Source of the DNA: Ascaris suum
Taxonomy: Eukaryota; Nematoda; Chromadorea; Rhabditida; Ascarididae
NCBI GenBank assembly: GCA_013433145.1
Contig: CM024187.1
Location: 13,319,826 to 13,383,825 of the forward strand
Reading direction: 5' to 3'
DNA: 64,000 nt
Shown: positions 48,137 to 58,800 of the stretch, piece after piece
Layout: each line of letters starts with the position of its first letter
How positions within the stretch are numbered: position 1 is the first letter of the stretch
Notes under the pieces: generated by a model
Database searches by the model: none
What the model saw: only the letters and a program-made list of their open reading frames with translations
What the model was told of the DNA's origin: nothing
Position numbers and translations under genes: made by a program

Positions 48137-51100
48137 GAATATATATAGTTTAATGATATAGGCGCTATGTTATGTTTAAGAAGTGATTAACAAGAATAAT
48201 TATATGGGTAAGGAGAATTTTGCAAACTATCAATGTGCAATCCCTTCTCGCTGTGACCGACCGTTCTTCGACTTGGAAATGGAAATGTGAAAAATTTATA
48301 CTGACCCCCATATTGCTCTTACATTGTTGTAACTTTTTATTGTTCTTGATAATAAATCCATATGAATATTTCAAAAAATTTTCTAAGCGATCTAATGAGT
48401 TTTTTTCGTTGCAACAACAATTTGCAATGCTCTAACGCATAACACGCTCTCACACTTGAAAGTTTCAATTGCATTTATAGTTCAGCGCTTAACATATCGT
48501 AGAGTATTGTAGTTTTTAGCTGTAATAAAATAATTAAGTCCGGTTACTGATTTTTACATACAACACTTTAGGTCATATTTTAAAACCCCTCCGCAGTTCC
48601 GTATTGTTGTCTCATCAGGACGGTAGTTCGATACCTTTGTAACAATTTCATCCATACTAATGTTTACTCAGTAATGTATTCAATTGTTACAACATTAAAT
48701 TTACTTATTCACTACTCACTGCGATATTCCGCTGAACTGCTAGCTACCGCCTGCACACATCAGGAGAGTGACATAAAAGGTTGCGTAACGCTTGTTCGAA
48801 CTGTTAGGAAAAAGGATGAGCGTTCTCTAAAGAAAAGAAGCTCTTTAACTTCGGTTTTTAGAAAGTGAAGCTGTACATATGCGTTCATCCCGCTCCTACT
48901 TGAGAGCATGTGTCGTTGATAAACGAACGATTGTACACGAGAATTTGTCTCCAAAAACTTTACAAGCATTTCTGATCGGTGGCTGTCGTCAGACTTCGTC
49001 ATCAGGCGTCCTTGGCGGCAGAGAAGTAAAGCAAAGATTTCGAAAGTGGGAACTAAAGCAACCCGAAAGCTGCTTCCGCTAAAAATTTGAGACTTAGGTT
49101 CTTGGGAGGCGTCAGGTTGTCGCTAACTGATCTTAGAACGAAATTTCTGAAAAAATGAGATGTCAATCTAACCGATGGAGCCTGATTTTACGTTTCCACA
49201 ACACTCGGATTCGCCAGCGAACAACAAAACATCTCTACCAAGAAACAACCACTTTAAACACGAAGTCTTTCCCGGCATTCATTTCGAGCTTATTCATTCA
49301 CTCGTGTACACTGGTGTTCGCAGTTCTCCTTCACCCTCCTGCGGAAAGCCCACATAAGATGACCCATCGATTTTGAGCTCCGGAGACCTCTACGCTCAAA
49401 AATTCTCTCCCCCCCCCCCCTCGCCTCTCTATGGCGCAGCCTCCGAAAGAAACGACCTACCGGCGAACCTGGCGATTTCCTCTCTCTGTGGTGGATGTTA
49501 ATCAAGCTGTCTTGCCTTCACCAGGTGATAAAAATTCTTCACAGAGTCACAGGAGCACGAGGGAACTCCGAAAGCCCGTGTTTTCGAACGAGATATTATT
49601 GAAGGGAAACCTGACGCGCAGGTGCTAGTATAGAAATAAAAACTGCATTGCAAAAGAGGATACTCAGATATAGTGGGCATAAACGGAAAATATAACGGGG
49701 AATTGGACAGGCTGGAGTGCTCAACTTCGATATTTAATAAAGACATTCGCCTACATGCAGTCAAAGAAAGTATCATAGTCTGACAGAACAATAAATAAAA
49801 CACTGAAGTTGAAAAACCAGGCCAAACTGTGCTCCTTTTTTAATTGCATCGTTTCAACGGAAGAACGCTCTGAAGAATGGGAACCTGTAAATGTAACCTT
49901 ACAAATAACGAGAGTGACGATGCGAAGAATGCGTCAAGTTATGGGTCCATATCGCAATTGTCTTGCGTGTCGAAATTCTCTGAACTTTGTGTTTGAGCAT
50001 AACTTTATACTGTAGTGGAGCCGAAAATGTCATTTTTGGAACAGCCATTCAAAACAAACTCTTTTAATCGGAATCATGGACGAAGTGAATCTTGTAAAGG
50101 AGAAAAAGGTCACTGAGTCTGATATCGAGAAAGCATACAACAGCGTCATGCTGCACAGACTTCTTCAACTAATGAAAAACACGCTTCGAATGAAAGAAAA
50201 TTCCTCCAACTTATTGAGAACTTATCTGACGAGAAACCCGCATAACTATATGACTCAAAAAATCTCTTATAAAGTCAAGGGAAAGCCACAGCTGCCGGAG
50301 AGTCACAAGTTGCAGTCCTATTGTTCTCCCCTCCCTCTCTGTTGGCTTTTCATTTTTTCGACTTCGAAAAACTGCAACTTGCTGAAAATGCACTCTTGCA
50401 CGCATGCGACGCCCAACTTATTTTCGGTTTCAAAAGTTGGGGGCAAGAAAAAACAATAAGAGAAACAACGTTTGGTTAATATTTGAGAAACAACAATTAG
50501 CAGAAACTTTGCAAAAGAGTGCTGCCAATTGCAAAGACTTTTCACAACGCCGCGGTTTACCTTGCTTCGTTTGAGATTTCGATAAATATACGTCATGCTC
50601 TACTATCTCGGAAGTTCCCTAAGCTATATTAAACTATACTTTAGAACGAAAACCCCATAAACCATGAGCAATATAGTTTATCGAGTCTAAATTTTCGCAA
50701 CTTCTATTATATTATATTTTACAGTTAGAAAAATTTCTTTGCGTGTGTTATATTATGTCCTAACATCACGAAAAAGTCGTAAGTTGTACCCTCCTTCACT
50801 GCGATGAAACATAGGTAGTGATGTAATATTTTGAAGAACTGTGATGTAATATTTTGAACTATTACCTTCCAGATGTTCACTTTGCATCATTTTCTATAGC
50901 TAAAAAATGGGCTCCGCGAGTACCCTGTACCCTCCGTACCTTTGTTACTCATCACCGCAGCCTACCATGGTCACGTCTCGCATCATCGCTAAACTGAACC
51001 CTGTTTATTAATAACCATCCTTTAAAAACCGTGTAGCAGTAGTTACACTGTGTTCGGCACTCCACTGTGCCCGGCCAAATATGCCTTTCGGACGTCAGCG

Positions 51101-52099
51101 GCAGCTTTGTAAGAAACCAGCTCCATTCCGGCATGCCGAAACCACAACTTTCTAAGACCTGATAACTGATCGCAGCTATATGGGCAAATGATACTAGCAT
51201 GAACAATGTGAAGACGGTTTTCGGATAAAATAAAGCGTTCTTTAACTCTCCATCTCCCTTGGAGGGAAATGATCCATCATATCGTACTGCAGTGGACTCG
51301 TCTATGGGGGTCCCTACTCTACGCTAGTTTACAATTCAAGTGTAATTTCCTAAACAGATAAATGTCCTAATCAATGCAGTTTCTAAAACTCCTTTCTTTG
51401 CAAGATTTGCGTTTGTGTTTTACACATTTTTGGGTTATCGAATCTATGCTATTTTTGGGTTCTTTTCTGTCCAAAATGCGTCCTTGTTAAATTTAGGGGA
51501 TTCAAATGAGGAATGTGCTCTCGAGAGAACAAACGTGACGTCACAGGATGATTGGTGCCAACTCTTAGTCTGAAAAGGGCACGAACCACTGAAATTAGTG
51601 AGAATTTTAGGCCGATAAAACTGTGCAGACAAGGAAGCAAACAAGCGGGCGAATCTAAAAAGCAAGTGAGCTCGAGTGAAATAAAAATGCTCGATTAGGC
51701 AGGCAACAGTGCTGGAAAGCCTTAAAATGGAAAAGAATGCTTGAACGGGCAGTGAGGTTTTATGGGCATCCAACTTTCTTGAGAAAAATCGCTTGAAAGA
51801 AGAGTCGCTTACTATACAAACGACGCTAGCTAGCAAAGTGACGAGCTCACTCATGACTAACTCAAGCTTCCGCTTTTTAGTTCAGTCTACCTCTCCAAAA
51901 ACTTTCCTAATAATTATTAGTCGATTAACCAAGCCTTCATAGATATCGTGTTCTCCGTCTGAAAACTCCTAACAAGTAGTTAAACGATGTAATATGTAAG
52001 TAATTAGGGCGCAGGCAGCGGGACAGCGAATGACCAAGGCGAAAGTGGCAGGGAGGGGAAATGAGGAAAGGGCCAGAGCATATATGACGCCGCACGTTC

Positions 52100-52530
52100 A
52101 TGCTCAGTCGTACAACCCATCCATCTACAAACTCATATCCGTCTCCAGTCGCCTACCAACTCATACTTCAACTCACAACCCATTGCTCACCACAGAATTC
52201 CCAACCCACTGTCCACCATTCGTCATTTACTGTTTACCAACAACAGCAACTCATCCATACCGCCTACTGTTTACCACCTCACATTTAACCAGAAAAACTG
52301 CTTGACCACCGTTCCACAGCCCACACTTAACCATTTCCCGTTTCCCTTAACAACCCCGACCCCGCAACCTATTATTTATTAGCTTATGCATAAAACTCGC
52401 AACTCACTATTTACCAGCATGTACTTATCTCCACAGCCTACTGTTTATCACTTTACAGTTAACGCCGCAACCAGCTTACGACCTCCCACAAAACAGCCTA
52501 CTGCTTACCACCTCTGACGTTACCTAATAA
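52100..52530. repeat. Degenerate AC/CT-rich minisatellite-like region
   Basis: Variants of the phrase cctactgtttaccacctcac recur irregularly, for example near 52230, 52261, 52437 and 52497, with related cccattgctcacc and ccactgtccacc words. Spacing is uneven and copies have diverged, so this is an old repeat. Frames open across it (52030-52305, 52100-52288) reflect the low-complexity composition. Confidence 0.5.
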
Positions 52531-52921
52531 GTCGCCAGCAGCTCGCATTTCACGTTTCAACTCGCCGCTCTCTGCCTCACTTTATAAAACTTCTTAAGGC
52601 CGTCGGCGGGAATTTTTAAACGTTTTTCTTGTGGATCCAAAATCTAACCGACAAAATTCTCAACGTTCTTCGACTAGCCGAACAGGAGAAGCTTTGTATG
52701 ATGACTGAGAACTCGTCGACGTGCAATTGGAAAGCAGCGGCCGTAAGACCGCAAATACCAAAATGCCTCCACGAATGCGTTCAAACCATCGAACTAAACT
52801 CCACTGCTATAAATTCAAGGTGATTACGGTCCCGACTCAAGTGGCTGTGGCACCAACGTCCCCATACAAGTGCAGGAGTGATGTGTAAAGTGTCTAATCA
52901 GGTCGCTTTCGAACGCGCCAG

Positions 52922-53167
52922 CTACCAGTGAGCTACCAGATCTTTAAATCGCATCTCATCCTTTGCTGCATAACTCGCAGCGATTTTTATAAAATGCGCT
53001 GTGCCTGTATCCTCTATCTGCCCTGACATAACGAAGTCTGCCGGAACTCTTTCGTGTCCCCTGTTATGTCGTATTTGACGGTTCAAAAATTCCGTCACAG
53101 CTATATCGAACCAGTTTCGCTTGTCGTTTATGCGTTGTAGCCCATCCCGCTTCTTCTTTATAAGCAT
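52922..53167 (-). CDS. Unassigned minus-strand frame, 81 residues
   Basis: Translation begins MLIKKKRDGLQRINDKRNW and ends with KDEMRFKDLVAHW and a stop. Its amino-acid make-up is balanced and hydrophilic, unlike translated intron. I do not recognise the family and see no promoter or convincing splice partners. It may be a gene or transposon fragment, or a chance frame. Confidence 0.18.
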   Translation of the reverse strand: MLIKKKRDGLQRINDKRNWFDIAVTEFLNRQIRHNRGHERVPADFVMSGQIEDTGTAHFIKIAASYAAKDEMRFKDLVAHW

Positions 53168-54797
53168 GTTTTCTACGCATGACCTTGCACTCTATGTTTT
53201 TGGTGGCGAAAGAATGCTAGCATCTTGCGGCTCTTCACAGCTATGACTGTATGTTTAAAACGCGAACTGGAACAACACACGAGAGGGAGATTCAGGAGAG
53301 AACTGCGTTAAACTTTGGTTATGCAACTAAGTAGGTTCTAAAGTCAAGAAGTACAGTTACAGAGAAGTAGAAAACACTCTTCACACAAGCCACAATAATT
53401 TAAAAATTAATGGCGACCAGAGATGTTAAAAATCAGCACTGCTACGCAACGAGGCTTCCTTGCCAATAAGGTACTGTCGAACGCTAAATTTCGTCGAAGA
53501 GACTATTCGTACTCGTTCATACGCTGACCAGCAAGCAATTTTTTTGCTGTGTTGATTAGAGTCAAGAAGACGAGGCTAAGTAGGTAGGTGGATGAGGTGG
53601 TGTTGCGGGAGAGGTGGTGTTCTTCTAATGAAGAGGTATGAAAGATATTTCCGGTGGCATCCAAAAAAATCTTTTTCGGATTGCTGTTCTTGAAATTCGT
53701 GCATTGATCGTGCAACATGCTTCAAAAGAGCTTTGTGTTGTTTTGTTTTATACCTGCTCCTTGGTTCGAAAGGTGACGATGCCCAATACGAAGGGACGCT
53801 ATTTTTCACGTTCCGTAGTGCGTTGAATTTCTCTAATCGGTCTACTTTCTTTTGTTAATGAGCATGTATTCAGCGTTTGTAGGAGAGTTAATTCCAATGA
53901 TTTTAGTTTGTAGTCGATGCGAAATGCAGGTTTTATTTGCCTATCGTCGAGAAAGTAGCAACATGCCATTGAGCTTAGACAAGTGCAGATATTTATCGCT
54001 TGGTATGCTTGCTTCTCTTGCCCTTTCCCTTTCGGGAATTCAGGTGCCTCCCTCTCCGGTTTCAAATATACGTCTAGCGAACCCTAAGAGGCTTATCTTC
54101 GAGTATGACGGTAGGAGACACCACTCATCGTACTATTTTCTTCTAAAGAATGCAGACGGATTAGAAATGAAAAGTGCCCTAATGCAGCGAGAAGTGATAC
54201 ATTAGCAAGGCTGGTCGTTTGTAGATGCTGAATTTAAATGTGGCAATGGTTTTATCGGAAAATGCTTCCTTCTCTCGCCCCATCCATGCGCTGTTTTTCC
54301 CAAGAATGGCTATAAATGGTCTGAATAAATCAAAATTTTTTAGGGTTGTCTTGAGCACTGAGTTAAAATTTATCAACATTTTTTATGAATCGTAGTTTGC
54401 CTCCCCCATCCTTCATTTCCTCCGCTTTAGAGATGCCTCTGACTCTTGAGTAGTCGTAGTTCTGAGTAGTTCTCACACCAAGCAGCAAACAATTTTGTGC
54501 TCAGAAATAACGGTGGTATATTATGGCTCCCATCTGACCCTTCACGCAACTGTGTGTTCATTCCAGGTGCACTTACGATCGGCGTTCGATATAACTAAAT
54601 AGGAAGGAAGGAGCTGTAAAGGAATACAAGTTTTGGTCGGGAGAAATTTTGTTAATTTTGAAATCAGCATCCTGTAAAACATTAGCTAGCAATTTTCACT
54701 GTACTTAAGCGCCCTCAAGTCTTTATTCGACTGCGTCCTTCGATCTGAACTAGTACCCCATCTTTTAAAGAAGTTCAAGCGGCATGAACAGCTTAGA

Positions 54798-54841
54798 GTG
54801 TGTGTGTGTATGTGTGTGTGTGTGTGGGGGGGGGGGGGGGG
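54798..54841. repeat. (GT)n microsatellite running into a 16-base G tract
   Basis: A GT repeat with one TA interruption is followed directly by poly-G at 54826-54841. Its length in the true genome is uncertain. Confidence 0.95.
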
Positions 54842-55052
54842 ATATATGTGGCCACCTTGATGTCCGAGACCGACAGACATGGCCTATCTTGACATCAACC
54901 TGCCTACGCATGCGAAGGTATGGCTTGGCCACGTTTTCACTTGCATGGCTGGACCTTTGCTTTCCCTTCTCACAGTCTTATAACGTCAGGCTATCGGGAA
55001 GCGGGAAATGTATTTTTTGAGAGTCTGGCCATTAGGAAATTTTTTTCTTCAG

Positions 55053-55263
55053 AAGGTTTTTGCTGGGACGTTTTAAGCTCACCTTCTTTGTTAGCACCCA
55101 CAACGGGATGGCCATAAAAGATATGCCTATTTTTCATCCACCCAAAAAGTCTATTCCCCAAGACTTAGTCTCATCTCTTGCAGAAAATCTCACCCCGGAG
55201 ACTGCAAAAAAGTCAGTCCTGGCTCGGAACAGAAAATACGAAGCCATGCTGTGGCAGCACCGG
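55053..55263 (+). CDS. Possible unassigned exon upstream of tsg-101
   Basis: After a good acceptor (ttttttcttcag) the frame is open for 70 codons to a donor (cgg|gttggt). The peptide includes MAIKDMPIFHPPKKS, SLAENLTPETAKKS and NRKYEAMLWQHR. It looks protein-like, but I do not recognise it and TSG101 proteins have no such N-terminal extension. It ends in phase 0, so splicing to the tsg-101 ATG exon is formally possible. A separate gene or a transposon fragment is equally likely. Confidence 0.25.
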
Positions 55264-55891
55264 GTTGGTACATAGGGGCACGATCTAATGAATGAATTTT
55301 TTGTCCATCTTTTTTCATCAGTTTTCAGTTTTTCTCAACTCACTTTTGCAACAGCTAACACCGCTGCAAAAAAAGATATTATTTTATCGCTGCTTTCATT
55401 CACTGGATTGTGTCTGATGTACAGCTCCGGTCTGATGTCTGACACTTTTCCCCACTCCGTTCTAGTTCGATGATCGGGGTCCAGTGTTTCTGCAATTCTC
55501 ATTTTTCAGTCTTTTGATACTTTTCGCCCAAACCTTCATTGTTTTTCTTTACACGTGACTTTGGTGACGTTCTCTCATCGAGCACAGCTCGGCTACGTTT
55601 ACCTTATTACGTTGTCCAACCCAAATGATTGCTTCCTTCTTGTCCGGTTCTTTTTAACCGCTGCACTTTAATTGGTGGCAAATGTTTCGTAATAGCGTTG
55701 GTACACAGTGATGTCGATGTGTCATCCAAATAGCGCACTAAAGCGTGCACACTTTCTGTACAGGAGCTATGTGTGCTTCTCTTTATCGGCTTTCAAGAGC
55801 GTTAGCTTAGTGAGCATAACTCCAATGTGCTTGTATTCGTCAACTCACATGAACACCTGTGTTATTGTACTTTAAATGCCTAAATTTTCAG
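55264..55891. other. Short gap upstream of tsg-101
   Basis: No gene is recognised. The sequence ends in a good 3' splice site (aaattttcag) immediately before the tsg-101 ATG, consistent with either trans-splicing of a leader to tsg-101 or an upstream noncoding exon. Confidence 0.4.
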
Positions 55892-58800
55892 ATGAACAAT
55901 GCATCTCAAGTTGTCGCTGTTCTAAATCGAACAAGGGCTAAATATGTGGACTCGGCTAAATCTGATATTTTGACAGCGCTCAACTTTTTTCCGGATCTCT
56001 CTCCTGACGCAGAGAATTTCACGTTTCCGGATGGCACTAGAAGTCTGACTTTTCGTCTTAAGGGAACAATACCTGTTCTTTACAAGGTCGGTCTAGCGCG
56101 TTTTGCACATTGCGGTATTATCGCATATTCCTTGAGAGGAGAGTCGGGGAATTGGGCGCAGGTTTTATGATGTTAAACTTGCATATCGAAAAAGTTACTA
56201 ATAATAGGTAGATGCTAATTTTATGGGATTCCTCATCCCTGATTATGCATATAAAAAATGACTTGAGAGCAGCGCCATACTTAGAGTTTTTCTTGTTGCA
56301 AAAATTCACGTTGCTGAAGCGCTTTTAAAAGCAATGATCAACGAGCAAACAGGCTCAAGATTCACGTTCATTCGATTCGATATTTCCTTAAGCTGTGAGG
56401 TGAGCTGAGCTTTATAGTTTTTAATTCGATAAAATGCAAAGGATTTTTCCGCAGGTGGACTCATTTAAAATTTTTGTTGAAGCACTTTCTTTCTGAAACA
56501 AAAAAAAAGACATTGGAAATATTTGAAATGCGATTTGACTGGTTGTTTGAGTATTGATTTTTCAGGCAGCACTTTAATTCTTTCTTGCAATTTTTGTTGT
56601 TCAGAAAGGTGGATAAGGGATTCTGAAGATGATTTTGGGCACATCATTTTCGTAAGAAAGATGTAACAAATGTCTTTGTTTGCATGACGTTCGAATGTTT
56701 CGTTCTTGCGCAATCACCTTCGCTTTTCCGCTTAGCGTTCATCAACGCCATATGCTCGTTTTTTTAGCAGCTTCACATAGTTTCTTAAACTTACTAAATA
56801 GAATAAGGCTAACGTGAAAACTTCGCGATCTGTCACTGTGAAACGTGATCAGCTGAGTGCTCAAAGTGAAAAATTAGTTATTCATCTAACGTGATCTGTC
56901 AATTAGCCGCATACGGTATGAGCGCCGTTGCGAAGCGATTTTACCCGCATTATAGTATGGGCTTCTTCTTTCTTATAGTGCTCTGTTGCTAATACAGCAA
57001 CTTAAGTTGTTATAAACAGGAGTAGTAGTTAAATTCCCAGTGCAGATTACTGAATGAGTATAAGCATCCTCGATTCGGTAATAGTGTTCTGTGTGGGATG
57101 TAAATTATATGCGATGTCTGGCAATTTGTACATATATCAAGGAATTACGTTTATTATAAGAGGAGAGGTCGTAATGACTCTCCTCTCGCTTAGTTAGGTT
57201 TTTAGAGATGTAACGCCATCAGCTTACCCCCAAACGATTTAATTTCCGCTGAACCCCACACATAATTTTTCTTTGTGAAATTTATGTTACAACTGAGGAT
57301 TTTGATGTTCTCTTTTCCATTGTTTCTGTTGAATTTTAATATTTCGACCGCCTTATTTATCTTTTGTTATATTTCTCCTTTCCTTTGATCTCCATCATCG
57401 TTGCAAAGAAGATCAGTGCACAACACTGCAACGCAATGTTTCAGGGCAATACTTACAATATTCCGGTAGCGCTATACCTATGGGACACACATCCGTATTA
57501 TGCGCCAATATGTTACGTATGTCCAACGCCCAACATGGTGGTGAAAGAGTCGAAAACGTGGATAAGCAGGGAAGAATCTATCTGCCATACCTAACCGACT
57601 GGCGTTACCCCGGATATGATCTTAGCGGTTTGCTTCAGGTTGGTTAGTTGTTTAAGCGCGGAGCAGTAGAATCAACTTTCGTATATAGACGGGGAGTAGA
57701 GGTTGACTAGATTTTTAACGTCCGATGAGAACTTGAACGTCAGTGTTGCAATACTTCGGCGAAATTTTACGCCTTTTATGCGTTTTCTGGCCAGCTAAAA
57801 ATTCGTCGAAGCTCTGTCTGTCTACGCGACTATTACAGTCTCGAGACCTAGTGCACTGATTTGACGGAATTCACTAGCTGGATGCCCTGGGGTCCATCCT
57901 GGGCTTCAATTCCTAAAATCACCTTAACCACTCGATGCAGACGTTTTGTGACCTTCAGGCTTTGTTTTCCTAGGTTGAAATCTAAGCAGAAATGAAAGCT
58001 TTTGCAAAGCATATTTGTTGCAACAGATAAAGCAAGCTTTATGGTTTAAGAAGCCATCTTTTCCTGTAAACCTTACTTCCTATGAATCGGCCTATTGGCT
58101 GCTGACGCTGCCATGATGTCACAAAAAACTTCAGTACAAAACTGCATAATTTCTGCCATAATCCATTCGTTTCCACGAAACTCAATACTATGAGATTATC
58201 TATGAAATCCCGTTGTCTGTTTCACTGCCTTTGCAACATTGTCAAAAGTCCCGAATGTTCATAACTTTAGTTGAAATGCAGTAATAATCGCTTAACTTAC
58301 TGCTTGGAAGTAGGTAGTCTTACGCTTTCGTTTACGGGGTCATGCAACTTTGCATATTACCAGGAGGTAGGCAAGGAAGGACTGTCGCTTGTAGTGGCAA
58401 GGTAAAACCAGTTTTTAGCACCCACTTTGCTTCTGAGCTTCTTTTTTTATGAGCACTGAACTACCCGGAAAAAAATGTATTGTGCCTTGCCGCGTGTAAT
58501 AATTTCCAGCTTGCCTTTCTGTCCAGTGATATGTTGCACATGTTGTTATTTAGGTAATGGCTTTATGCTTTCGAGATTCGTGCCCAGTTTTTGCCAAGCC
58601 GACGAGCACTCCACAGCGGACGACAAGCGCAAGTGCTTCATCGACGCCGCAGACTCAGCCATCTTATACTCCGTATCCGATGTCAGCTTCAGTTGGCATG
58701 CCTCCTTATCCTATCAATTCCCCACAAACGCCGCAGTATCCCGCTTACCAGCCGCCGTATCCAAATGCGTTTCCCAGCATTCCCGTCGTACAGCCACCGC

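Larger units (their letters stand above)
46657..55052. other. Intergenic stretch with several unassigned coding-like frames
   Basis: No gene is recognised. From about 48.7 to 53.2 kb the codon composition is more protein-like than in introns, but competing frames on both strands are interrupted. + strand frames are at 48879-49082, 49175-49357, 49431-49628 and 50076-50459; a minus-strand frame is at 51444-51854. The + frame through about 49890-50250 reads as Ser/Asn/Glu-rich peptide broken by four stops. This pattern suggests an old gene or element in decay, or exons of a gene I cannot assemble. A 23-bp period repeat (gtgatgtaatattttgaa, two copies) lies at 50818-50858. The 46.7-48.0 kb part shows nothing. 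Confidence 0.35.

Noticed and set aside
51444..51854. 136-residue minus-strand frame
   Set aside because: It is Phe/Ser/Leu-rich with no motif. The opposite strand reads equally well in pieces, and there is no splice or promoter support. I left it as part of the unresolved coding-like region.
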